DNA of 64,000 nucleotides, taken from NCBI GenBank assembly GCA_947623805.1, contig CANQHZ010000001.1:18342-82341 (forward strand), written 5' to 3'. The translations under genes and the position numbers were made by a program. Shown here piece by piece: positions 52,501-60,600 of the stretch (position 1 is its first letter; each line of letters starts with the position of its first letter). Origin of the DNA: an uncultured Lachnospiraceae bacterium (GTDB lineage: Bacteria > Bacillota > Clostridia > Lachnospirales > Lachnospiraceae). Below the pieces are notes generated by a model. The model was not told the origin of the DNA and did no database searches. It worked only from the letters and a program-made list of their open reading frames with translations.

Positions 52501-53640
52501 CTATTTTTCCCACGGCCACTTAAAACCGGTCCAATCAACGCTGAACTTTAATCCGACTCCCAGTCCCAAGCCAAGACCTATCTCTCCTTCTACGTTTCCT
52601 GTAGTCGCTTCTCCACCGACTTTTACGCCGGCGCCACCAACCTTTCCTTTTGCCGTAAGATCAAACTTTACTCCAAATACTGTAAAGCCACGACTTATGG
52701 AACCCTCTGCTACATAAGCCTCTGCTCCGGCTTTTCCTGATACACCCCAGCCAATCGTTCCATCTTCACGCTCTATCTGCCCTAGATGACCCTCTGCCTC
52801 GGCTTTTGCTCCCAAAAGTGTTCCCTGTGCCTTTGAATGTACATTAAACTCGTCCGAACCATGCTGGCTTGAGATTTCGCCCTTTGCCACACTTGCTTCT
52901 GCTGAGGCTTTTGCGTATAATGACGGTGCCAATTTACCATTTGAAAAAAATGCTGCTCCTACAGCACCTTCTGCTCCTACATTAAAAACGCTTCCTTTCA
53001 AAGTTCCCTTTCTGTTACCGAAAGTTAAATCAATCTCCCCGTCAGCCGCAGAAAAACCAACTTTTCCCTTTATCCCTGCGCCAACATTGCCTTTTTCCAT
53101 ATCCCATTCCGCAGACCCTGTTACTTTGGAAGTGAAATGCACCAAATTTCCCTCTGCATCATATCCGACGTCAGTTCCGTTCCAATTAGTATGTTTGCTT
53201 ATTTTTCCGTGCAAAAGGGCTCCGCCAAAGCTAGCTCCTAAACTCCCGCTGTTATCAAGGCCTCGTCCATCGTTTTCTCCGCCATCGCCTCTATTATTAT
53301 CAGTTGTGCTGTTATTGCCATCAGTGGGTATATTCTGATTTTGTTCTATCTTATTTTGTTCTATCTGATTTCCCAGTATAGCATTTTCCGTACGTTCATA
53401 CGCGTTTAATATATCCTGAAGCGCCGATTTCATACTACTCATGCACATTTTATGCGCATCAACTCTATCGGCAGCACCATTAAGACGATTTCGCAAATTG
53501 TATTCCGCCGCTATCTTAAACCCTAATGAGCTGCTGATGCTGCGAATGTCACCCTCAAATCCGTTCAAATCACGAGCTACACTATTTTCCGCCTCTATTA
53601 TAGCGGATGCATTTTTGGGCTTTACTGTAAATTGTGCCAT
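52501..53640 (-). CDS. Probable T7SS effector, helical N-domain and Gly/Ala-rich tail
   Basis: A 379-residue protein right after the WXG100-like genes. Residues 1-95 are a helical domain of the length of a WXG/LXG module (KNASAIIEAENSVARDLNGF...), followed by an Asn/Gly/Gln linker. The rest (about 135-379) is Gly/Ala/Lys-rich with many repeats of the sort KGKVG, AEAEGHLG and AEAYVAEGS, ending FKWPWEK. The tail resembles large domains seen in predicted polymorphic toxins and surface proteins, but no nuclease or other toxin motif is seen. No immunity gene is obvious, though the two genes downstream could act as such. Start at 53640 after AGAAGG. Confidence 0.65.
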   Translation of the reverse strand: MAQFTVKPKNASAIIEAENSVARDLNGFEGDIRSISSSLGFKIAAEYNLRNRLNGAADRVDAHKMCMSSMKSALQDILNAYERTENAILGNQIEQNKIEQNQNIPTDGNNSTTDNNRGDGGENDGRGLDNSGSLGASFGGALLHGKISKHTNWNGTDVGYDAEGNLVHFTSKVTGSAEWDMEKGNVGAGIKGKVGFSAADGEIDLTFGNRKGTLKGSVFNVGAEGAVGAAFFSNGKLAPSLYAKASAEASVAKGEISSQHGSDEFNVHSKAQGTLLGAKAEAEGHLGQIEREDGTIGWGVSGKAGAEAYVAEGSISRGFTVFGVKFDLTAKGKVGGAGVKVGGEATTGNVEGEIGLGLGLGVGLKFSVDWTGFKWPWEK

Positions 53641-53702
53641 GTTACATACCTTCTCTCTACAGACACGGGAAACGTTCAAACCGTTCCCGTGTCCATAATA
53701 TT

Positions 53703-54017
53703 TTATTCAATTACATCTCCTGCCAAGCCGCTGCCCAAATCAATATTTGCATTCTCTGCCGTAATGTACTGCTGCGCCATATCGTTCAAATCTTTTACAT
53801 GCTCCTGAATCATCCTGAACATTCTATCCATATCGTCCTGCAGCTCACCAAACTTATTGATATATGTAGTGGATGCTTCACCCTCCCATGCGCTGCTCAT
53901 AGATTTAACTTTGCTCATCATGTTCTCTGTAAGACCTTTTATTTGAGTTCCTGTCGCATTAAATTCATCTGCTGTGCTTATTAATTTTTGAGGGTCAACC
54001 TTTAAAATTCCATCCAT
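53703..54017 (-). CDS. WXG100-family protein 1
   Basis: A 104-residue helical hairpin protein with the WXG motif as WEG (SSAWEGEAS, about residue 43), a classic ESAT-6/EsxA-type T7SS substrate or chaperone. It runs VDPQKLISTADEF at the N terminus and has a hydrophobic second helix. It likely pairs with one of the other WXG proteins beside it. Strong RBS AGGAG. The gene stands directly upstream of the effector candidate (62 bp). Confidence 0.93.
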   Translation of the reverse strand: MDGILKVDPQKLISTADEFNATGTQIKGLTENMMSKVKSMSSAWEGEASTTYINKFGELQDDMDRMFRMIQEHVKDLNDMAQQYITAENANIDLGSGLAGDVIE

Positions 54018-54070
54018 TGTTTTATTCTCCTTTACCTGTTTTATTAATCACTATTCAATTTTAACATGGA

Positions 54071-54373
54071 TTATTTATAGCTTCTTGTCTGTGCCGTAGA
54101 AAGGTTCTGCTGTTCAGCCTGCTCATATTTTGTCGCAATCTCCTCAAGCTTCTGGCAAAACTGCTCAATAAGGTTATAGAAATTATCCATCTGCCCCTTA
54201 TCACTGTTAAACGCTGCGCGGAAAGCTTTCTGTGCTTCACCTTCCCACATAGAGGCAAGTGAAGCTTCCTGTGTCTCCAAGTTACCTACCTGAGATTTAA
54301 ACTGACCGTTTAATTCCCTAATTTCATTTGCCGCTGCTCTTAATTGACTTGCTGTTACTGTAAAAGCTGCCAT
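54071..54373 (-). CDS. WXG100-family protein 2
   Basis: A 100-residue WXG100 protein with WEG in LASMWEGEAQKAFRAAF (about residue 43). The N terminus starts FTVTASQLRAAANEIREL. It is the copy closest to canonical EsxA/YukE in length and pattern. The C-terminal tail ends LSTAQTRSYK without a clear YxxxD signal. AGGAGGAAC stands before the ATG. Confidence 0.95.
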   Translation of the reverse strand: MAAFTVTASQLRAAANEIRELNGQFKSQVGNLETQEASLASMWEGEAQKAFRAAFNSDKGQMDNFYNLIEQFCQKLEEIATKYEQAEQQNLSTAQTRSYK

Positions 54374-54453
54374 TTTTTTGTTCCTCCTATTTGTTTTAAT
54401 TTTTTTGTTCTCAGATAAATATTTTAATTTTAAAATATTTTCGTTTAATGATA

Positions 54454-54771
54454 TTACCCGTTGTACTCTCTCTCCTCGGCTATACGAAGCGCTGCCATTT
54501 CTGCATCATATATCCTCTGCGCTATCGTCCTTATATCCGATGCTATCGAGTGGAGCTCTCCCACAGTACCGTTTATCTCTCCCTGAAGTCTGCCACCCTT
54601 TGTCAAATATGCGGAAGCATTTGCTCCTTTCCAGTTATTTGACAATGTCTGCAGGGTATTCTCCAAATTGTTTTTCGATAAGTTGCCCAGGTTATTGGCT
54701 ATTTCGTCAATTCTGTCCGCCTGTCTCTTGGCTTGGGCAAAATCAAATTCTATTTCACTACGACTTGCCAT
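54454..54771 (-). CDS. WXG-like protein 3 (WKG variant)
   Basis: A 105-residue helical protein with the WXG position occupied by WKG (LSNNWKGANASAYL). The helix content and size fit the family, but the N-terminal stretch is longer before the first helix. It is flanked by other WXG genes on the same strand and probably forms a heterodimer. RBS AAGGAGG. Confidence 0.85.
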   Translation of the reverse strand: MASRSEIEFDFAQAKRQADRIDEIANNLGNLSKNNLENTLQTLSNNWKGANASAYLTKGGRLQGEINGTVGELHSIASDIRTIAQRIYDAEMAALRIAEEREYNG

Positions 54772-54781
54772 GGTTTCCTCC

Positions 54782-55108
54782 TTAATCTATTATATCGCCC
54801 GGCAATTCCGCCGCTATAGACTGTAATTCTGATTCTACATTCTCGTACATCTGCGCTATAGTCACTAAGTCAACCGGATGTTCCTTCAACCTTTTCAGCA
54901 TTTCTTCAATCTTCGGTTTCTGCTCATTATATGTCTCTCTGTGCATATCGCCTGCCTCACCAATCCAGTAATAGGAAGTCTTGTTTACAATCTGCTCCAG
55001 CTGATCATATTGCTCCTGCATCTGCTTAATGCTTTTTGTGACCGCATCCGCCTTATCTCTCAACACAGTAGAATTTACTTTTATCTGTACATCTCCCGCA
55101 ATCGCCAT
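54782..55108 (-). CDS. WXG-like protein 4 (WIG variant)
   Basis: A 108-residue protein beginning with a beta-like stretch (GDVQIKVNSTVLR) and then two helices around WIG (TSYYWIGEAGDMHRE). The longer N-terminal lead and Trp-Ile-Gly core are divergent but keep the hairpin layout. It lies 10 bp upstream of WXG-like 3, which implies co-translation as a pair. Confidence 0.83.
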   Translation of the reverse strand: MAIAGDVQIKVNSTVLRDKADAVTKSIKQMQEQYDQLEQIVNKTSYYWIGEAGDMHRETYNEQKPKIEEMLKRLKEHPVDLVTIAQMYENVESELQSIAAELPGDIID

Positions 55109-55124
55109 TTCTTATCACCTCATA

Positions 55125-55430
55125 TCATATAGTAATAGCAGCAACTATATCACTGACTTCCGCATCGCACTTGTCATACTCCGCCTTTGCAAATTCCATG
55201 CTTTCTATAAGTTTTTCTACTGTGTTGCACATCTCATTTGCATTTTCATAGTCAATACCAAACTGTTTCTTAAATTCTTCATTTGCAGGTCCGTCCCACA
55301 TAGCATCAAGTTCTGTAATCTGCGCGAACATATCTTTGAGCTGGTTCCTTGATGCCTCCAGTCGTTCCCTCAATTCTCCTATGTCAGTCGCTAGTATGGA
55401 CGTATCAATGGTAATCTCCGTGAACTTCAT
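55125..55430 (-). CDS. WXG-like protein 5 (WDG variant)
   Basis: A 101-residue helical hairpin with WDG (DAMWDGPANEEFKKQFGIDY). The N-terminal TEITIDTSILATDIGELRER is like Firmicutes WXG proteins encoded next to EssC. RBS GGAGG. It is separated from WXG-like 4 by 16 bp. Confidence 0.85.
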   Translation of the reverse strand: MKFTEITIDTSILATDIGELRERLEASRNQLKDMFAQITELDAMWDGPANEEFKKQFGIDYENANEMCNTVEKLIESMEFAKAEYDKCDAEVSDIVAAITI

Positions 55431-55453
55431 CTTTCCTCCTTATCTGAACTGCC

Positions 55454-55804
55454 TTACAGCCCATTTAAAATATTTGATATATTAGATAAATCATTGACGC
55501 CTATTTCACGCCTCGCATACGCGATTACATTCTGTTCGCCATAATCGCAAATACGATTTTCACAGCTTGTATAATCCAATATCACATTATTTAGCGCCTG
55601 CGCCATCTGCCTCAGCACAGTATACTGAAAATCCATCTCTGACCGTTGGGTGTTAAGTCTTGCTATCGGCTCGTCCATACCGGATAGACCTTTCAGCCCC
55701 CTAATAGCATCCTCCAATTCATCCACCCTCCAGCGTAATTCAGTTGTCTCTCTTTCAAGTTCACTGCACACCTGTGTTGTTTGGTTGGTTATTGTATTTA
55801 TCAT
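55454..55804 (-). CDS. WXG-like helical protein 6 without Trp-x-Gly
   Basis: A 116-residue, strongly helical protein of WXG100 size. In the turn region the motif is missing; instead LKGLSGMDEPIARL and later FQYTVLRQMAQAL occur. It may be an LXG-like partner or a specialised chaperone. It is first of the substrate genes, directly after the internal promoter at 55831-55859. Confidence 0.75.
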   Translation of the reverse strand: MINTITNQTTQVCSELERETTELRWRVDELEDAIRGLKGLSGMDEPIARLNTQRSEMDFQYTVLRQMAQALNNVILDYTSCENRICDYGEQNVIAYARREIGVNDLSNISNILNGL

Positions 55805-55830
55805 TTCGTCTCCTTTTTTGTGATTTCATC

Positions 55831-55859
55831 ATAATACAAAAAAACCTATTTGTTTTCAA
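55831..55859 (-). promoter_or_regulatory. Internal promoter of the WXG gene block
   Basis: TTGAAA (55854-55859), exactly 17 bp and TATTAT (55831-55836) on the minus strand, inside a 104-bp gap between yukD and the first WXG-like gene. It would let the substrate genes be transcribed at a higher level than the machine genes. Confidence 0.7.
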
Positions 55860-55908
55860 TTTCTGACAAACAACCTATCTATCAGGATAAACGACACATT
55901 TTTTCATT

Positions 55909-56157
55909 TTACACCAAAAACAGGCTGCTTCCGTTCTGTATTCCTTCCTCCGCCAATGTCAAATTTTTCGCCAAAATCCGTTTTGAATCCGCCGAACACA
56001 GCATTAGCTCACTGATATCCCCCACAACCTTGCTATGCTCTTTTTGTCCTATCAATTCGCCGATTTCTTCTACAATAGCGCTGATTTTTTCTCCCTCATC
56101 AAGCTGGAAATCATATACATTTCCAACTGATGGAGCATAAATATCCACCAGTATCAT
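55909..56157 (-). CDS. yukD: YukD/EsaB-family ubiquitin-like protein
   Basis: An 82-residue protein with a ubiquitin-like beta-grasp pattern: first strand MILVDIYAPS, central LDEGEKISAIVEEIGELI helix, and last strands ending NGSSLFLV. It matches YukD/EsaB, a conserved small T7SSb component that in Bacillus and Staphylococcus is needed for secretion or its regulation. GAGGGA lies five bases before ATG. It is located between the 235-residue gene and the WXG block. Confidence 0.85.
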   Translation of the reverse strand: MILVDIYAPSVGNVYDFQLDEGEKISAIVEEIGELIGQKEHSKVVGDISELMLCSADSKRILAKNLTLAEEGIQNGSSLFLV

Positions 56158-56174
56158 AACAATCCCTCATTCCT

Positions 56175-56882
56175 TTATATAGAAAAATCCTCACTTAAAA
56201 TATCCAACACTTTCTTCCCTGAATACAAAAAAATATTGCTCCCACTATCATCCGTTACTATAAAATAATCCTCCAGCCTGTCCTTCATAAGCAAATACTG
56301 TTTTATACACTGCCTTTTACCCACAGAATACATCCGCAAACAATCATTCACTCTCTCATATGCCTTATCCTCAAAGCTGCACGCGCTATTTCTGAAAAGC
56401 TCATTCGCCAATGCCTCAAGCTCCGCGTTCACTATTTTTCCTTCGCTCAATGCATTAATATTTTCAAGAAATCCTTCTATATAAAATCCTCTCTCGCAAA
56501 TCTCTGCCGGCAATGATGCAAGCTCTATACTCTCAACATGGTTTATGTCCCCGCAAATGCCATACGAAGAAACAAATACCGCCCTTTCACCCATATAAAC
56601 GCACTGTTCGTAATGCTCCTGCCGCATATTGGCATACAACAGCATTCGGCCCGCGTTCTTTATGCTTTCAAGTGTCTTATCCAAGTCAGGGACAATCTTT
56701 ATATCTCTCTCACCCTCAATAATCACTAAGTTCCTTTTCTCTAATTCAAAAAGAGTATTATATACAAAAGAGGCATCTGCCGAGCTTACTCCATTCATTT
56801 TTAAGCCGTATAATTCATTTACCCCCTTTAAGGAAAGCAGCACAGCAAGCTCCAAATCCTTTAAATAATACGCCTTTTCCAC
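56175..56882 (-). CDS. Unrecognised 235-residue T7SS-cluster protein
   Basis: A soluble 235-residue protein starting at GTG behind GAGGGG. The N-terminal 75 residues (DLELAVLLSLKGVNELYGL...LFELEKRNLVIIEGE) look like a winged-helix domain, and the remainder is alpha/beta with FIVTDDSGSNIFLYSGKKVL at the end. The overall layout recalls chaperones such as EspG of mycobacterial ESX systems, which have a similar size, but sequence identity is not evident. Coupled to YukD (17 bp). Confidence 0.65.
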   Translation of the reverse strand: MEKAYYLKDLELAVLLSLKGVNELYGLKMNGVSSADASFVYNTLFELEKRNLVIIEGERDIKIVPDLDKTLESIKNAGRMLLYANMRQEHYEQCVYMGERAVFVSSYGICGDINHVESIELASLPAEICERGFYIEGFLENINALSEGKIVNAELEALANELFRNSACSFEDKAYERVNDCLRMYSVGKRQCIKQYLLMKDRLEDYFIVTDDSGSNIFLYSGKKVLDILSEDFSI

Positions 56883-56906
56883 TCCTATTAATCCCCTCTG
56901 AATTCC

Positions 56907-57629
56907 TTAATGTTTTATTCCCTTTAGTGCGGCCTTATAACTTCTCGAAAGCGGTACACCATAACCATCACTTAGATAAATAATATTCTGAGACAACATT
57001 ATTTTCTTAATTTTCCGAGTATTCACAATAAAACCTCTGTGACACCGCGCAAAGTATGGCGGAAGTTCATCTACAAGCTTGTCAATCGCGGAATAAAAAC
57101 CATATGCTTCTTTCCCAACGCATACATATATCTTTTTTTCTCTCGCCTCAAAAAAGTATATCTGCTCATACGGTATGTTGATTGTGCCCTCTCTCGTCTC
57201 TACCACATACGAATCCGAGCCGCCGTTCGCCGCCTGCTCGCAGCTCTCGCAGTAATCATTAAGGAAATCATACAACACATCCGTCAGCTGTTGCTTAGTC
57301 CACGGCTTGAGCAGCAGCGAGCTGACCCGTAAATCCGGCCTTATGTATTCCATGGGCGAAACCGACATGTCCGCCAGAATCATAAGTTGCGGTTGCGGAT
57401 AGCTTTTGCGCAGCTCAGGCAGCAGCTTTAAGGCATTTTCATTGCATATGTCATAAATTATCAAATTTACAAGCGGCTTTTCTTTTAAATATTCCTGCAG
57501 TTCCTTTGATGCGAATATCTGCTTGATGTCCCAATAATCATCGCTTATCATAGCAATCGCGTCCTTTACCGCTACTCCCATCTGCACGCTGCTTTTTTCT
57601 TGTTTTAAATATTCTAGCAAAAAAACCAT
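56907..57629 (-). CDS. LytTR-family response regulator
   Basis: A 240-residue transcription regulator. The N-terminal part is a receiver-like domain with a likely phosphoacceptor at Asp60 (NLIIYDICNENA) and Lys in LLLKPWTK, but the usual acidic pair near the N terminus is not clear, so phosphorylation is uncertain. The C-terminal LytTR DNA-binding domain (about 135-238) is plain (IPYEQIYFFEAREKKIYV, FARCHRGFIVNTRKIKKI, VPLSRSYKAAL). No histidine kinase is adjacent. It probably regulates this T7SS cluster. Overlap with essC is avoided by 8 bp. Confidence 0.87.
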   Translation of the reverse strand: MVFLLEYLKQEKSSVQMGVAVKDAIAMISDDYWDIKQIFASKELQEYLKEKPLVNLIIYDICNENALKLLPELRKSYPQPQLMILADMSVSPMEYIRPDLRVSSLLLKPWTKQQLTDVLYDFLNDYCESCEQAANGGSDSYVVETREGTINIPYEQIYFFEAREKKIYVCVGKEAYGFYSAIDKLVDELPPYFARCHRGFIVNTRKIKKIMLSQNIIYLSDGYGVPLSRSYKAALKGIKH

Positions 57630-57637
57630 CCTAAATA

Positions 57638-60600
57638 TTAACCTTTCATCAAAGGCACTACTACCTTGCGCACAGTCTCGTCATCACTGGCAGGCAACAT
57701 ACCTATACCAGGCTTCTGCGACTTGGACTGCTCTGCATACGGCACATAATCAAAGTTAAAAATGCGCTGTCCCGCAACATTGCCGCCAAAATGAATACCT
57801 GTCTTGTATCTGACAAAATAATCATATATTTTAATTCCCGCTACCTTTGAGGCATCATCCGCCGAATAACAAGCAGCCCAGAACACATTGTGCAGCGCAC
57901 CCTTGTCAAGAATATTTTCAACAAAAGGCCTCATATCCCCTGCGTCCTTTGGATGCATTACATGCGTGACGAAATCTGCCAAATTGGCGATAAAAATAAA
58001 CTTTGCCTTAAATTCACGCATACTGACATAAATTTCCTCGTCAGACATTCCTGACTGTATATTCGCTTTCTTTTTGGCATTTCTAGCCTTAAAATCAGGC
58101 AGCAAATCTGAAAAGAATTTAAACATCTTGGCATCATCATTAATTACAGGGATGCTTTCTTTTTCAGCCAGACTTACAAAATCTCCACCAAAATCAATTA
58201 TCGTTACTTCCGCCCCACGCATTATTGCGGAGTTGAACATTATCTTAAGCAGATTTGTCTTTCCACTTCTCGACTTGCCTGTAATCAGATAGCAGTATGT
58301 CCTGCTCAGGTCAACGCCATAAATTGCGGCATTCTTCATATTGTAGCCGATAGGCAAATGCCTGTCGTCCTCGCACATTTTAACGACATCTTCAAGCTCG
58401 GCATACTCCGTCCACACAGGATTTTCGGGTATCTCAGGTATCGGCTTAGCCCTTTTACCTGTCCATTTCGCGGACATTACGGCCGCCAAGCCCTCTATCT
58501 TTTCCATACGCGTAAAATCATCCGCAGCCTCAAATGCAAGCGCCGTCTGGAACTCCAAGAGCCGCTCGCCCACCTTAGCAAGGCCCCTACCCTTTGTATT
58601 TACCTCCGGCAGTGTCTCGATATGCGTCGTCCGCATCGCATCACCATATTGATATTTATCACTCATTTCAAGACATATCACGGTTCTGAGATTATCGCCT
58701 ATGCGAGTAGGTATTTCAAGCGAGCTAAACCCTCCCGCCGTGATAAACAGGAATATTCCGTAGTTTACGCCGTCCTTTGACAACTGCATAATCATATCCT
58801 CATAGATATTGTTAGTCTTATTCTTAAAGTTAGAATAATTATCTATCACAAGAATAATCGACGGCAGGACTACGCCGTTGACACGCACATACTGACTGTA
58901 GTTGCCGCCCTTAAACAGTTGTTTTCTCTCCTCCAATATCGTACCTAGCATATTGAAAAATTTAGCCAGCTTCTCATCATCGTTTTCATACATCACGCCT
59001 CCAATATGCGGCATCTTTTCAAAAGCTGAAAGCATCTTTGCACTAAAGTCAATAGCATAAATATTAACCTCTGTGGGCGAATATTTATTGACAAGCGCAT
59101 AGATAAAAGTCTGCAAAAACGTGCTCTTTCCGCTGGCCACCATACCAATCACGGCATGATGCCCATTCTGTGAAAGATTAATAGTGAGTGTTTCCTGCGC
59201 CTGATTTACAGGGTCATCATAAAGTCCAATCAGTACCTCAATATTCCATTCCTTGCCTGACGCCACCCATTTTTCTCCATCAAAATAATCTTCCTTTTTG
59301 TATGCAGGAAGTTGATTCAGATAAAGATTTGTCGGCAGCACGGGAAGCCAGAGCTGAAGATTATGCACATAGCCATTCTCCTGCGCAATCTTCGCCAGAT
59401 ATTCCACAACTGCATCCAACTGTGTCTTTTGTTTCTTTTCAGGGAGTTTAAGCTTTCGTCGCTCGGCATAAAGCATAACCTCCTCAGCGGCAACCTCTTT
59501 GCCATCAGCCTCATCCATAGCACCAGACAGTGCTATAACCAAGTCTTTGATGCGCTGAGCATTGTACTCACTGTAAGGAAAATCAATCTTCTTCTTCTCA
59601 AATAAATCAAATACTTTTTGTATATACTGTCCCAGTTCCCTGCCGTCTTGCAGCAATGCCGCATAAGACAGTCCCTCCGGCATATCTATCTCAGACAATG
59701 CCAACAGCAACAGAGCAATCCAATTTTTCTTTAGCATCGCCGTCTGTTTCAGTTTTAGGCGGTTGCCAATCAAGGCTGCCTTGCCTGTCGTCGAAAGCAT
59801 ATGCGCAATATCCACACGCATACTGCCGTTTTCATCATCATAAGGCGCTCCGCTAAATCCCGATTGGAACAGCTCAAACAACTCATCGTTGCCTACCTGC
59901 ATATAGCAACGTCCCGCTTGAGTAATGTACGCCGCATCCGGCCTGTGCAGCATGTCATTACTGTCCTGCCTGTCCTGTACACGTAGGCAAAGTCTGAATT
60001 TAGAGTTACTCCAAATATTATCGTCTACGGTACCGCTCGGCTTCTGCGTCGCCAAAATCAGGTGCACACCCAAACTTCGACCGACCTGTGCCACGCTAAT
60101 GAGCTCGCGCATAAAATCAGGCTCCTCGCGCTTAAGCTCCGCAAACTCATCAATGATAATGAACATATGCGGAACAGGTATTTTCGCCTCATTGTTTTTG
60201 TAAAGTCTGGTATACAAATTTATATTGTTTACGCCATGCTCATTAAAAATCCTCTGCCTGCGCTTGTTTTCACTCTTAATTGAAACCATCGCACGCTTTA
60301 CCTGATTGCCAGACAGATTGGAAATCTGCCCGATTATGTGCGGAAGCCCGTTAAACAGGTTCGCCATGCCTCCGCCCTTGTAGTCAATAATGAAAAACCC
60401 TACATCATCAGGACTAAAGTTTAAGGCAAGCGACAAAATATATGTCTGCAGCGTCTCACTTTTACCCGAACCTGTAGTACCCGCAATCAAGCCATGCGGT
60501 CCGTGATATTTTTCATGAATGTCAAGATACCAATCACTTCCACCCGCTTTTTGTCCAATCAGCGCTTTCATGCTGTCATAAGTCCTATTTTTAAGCCAAC

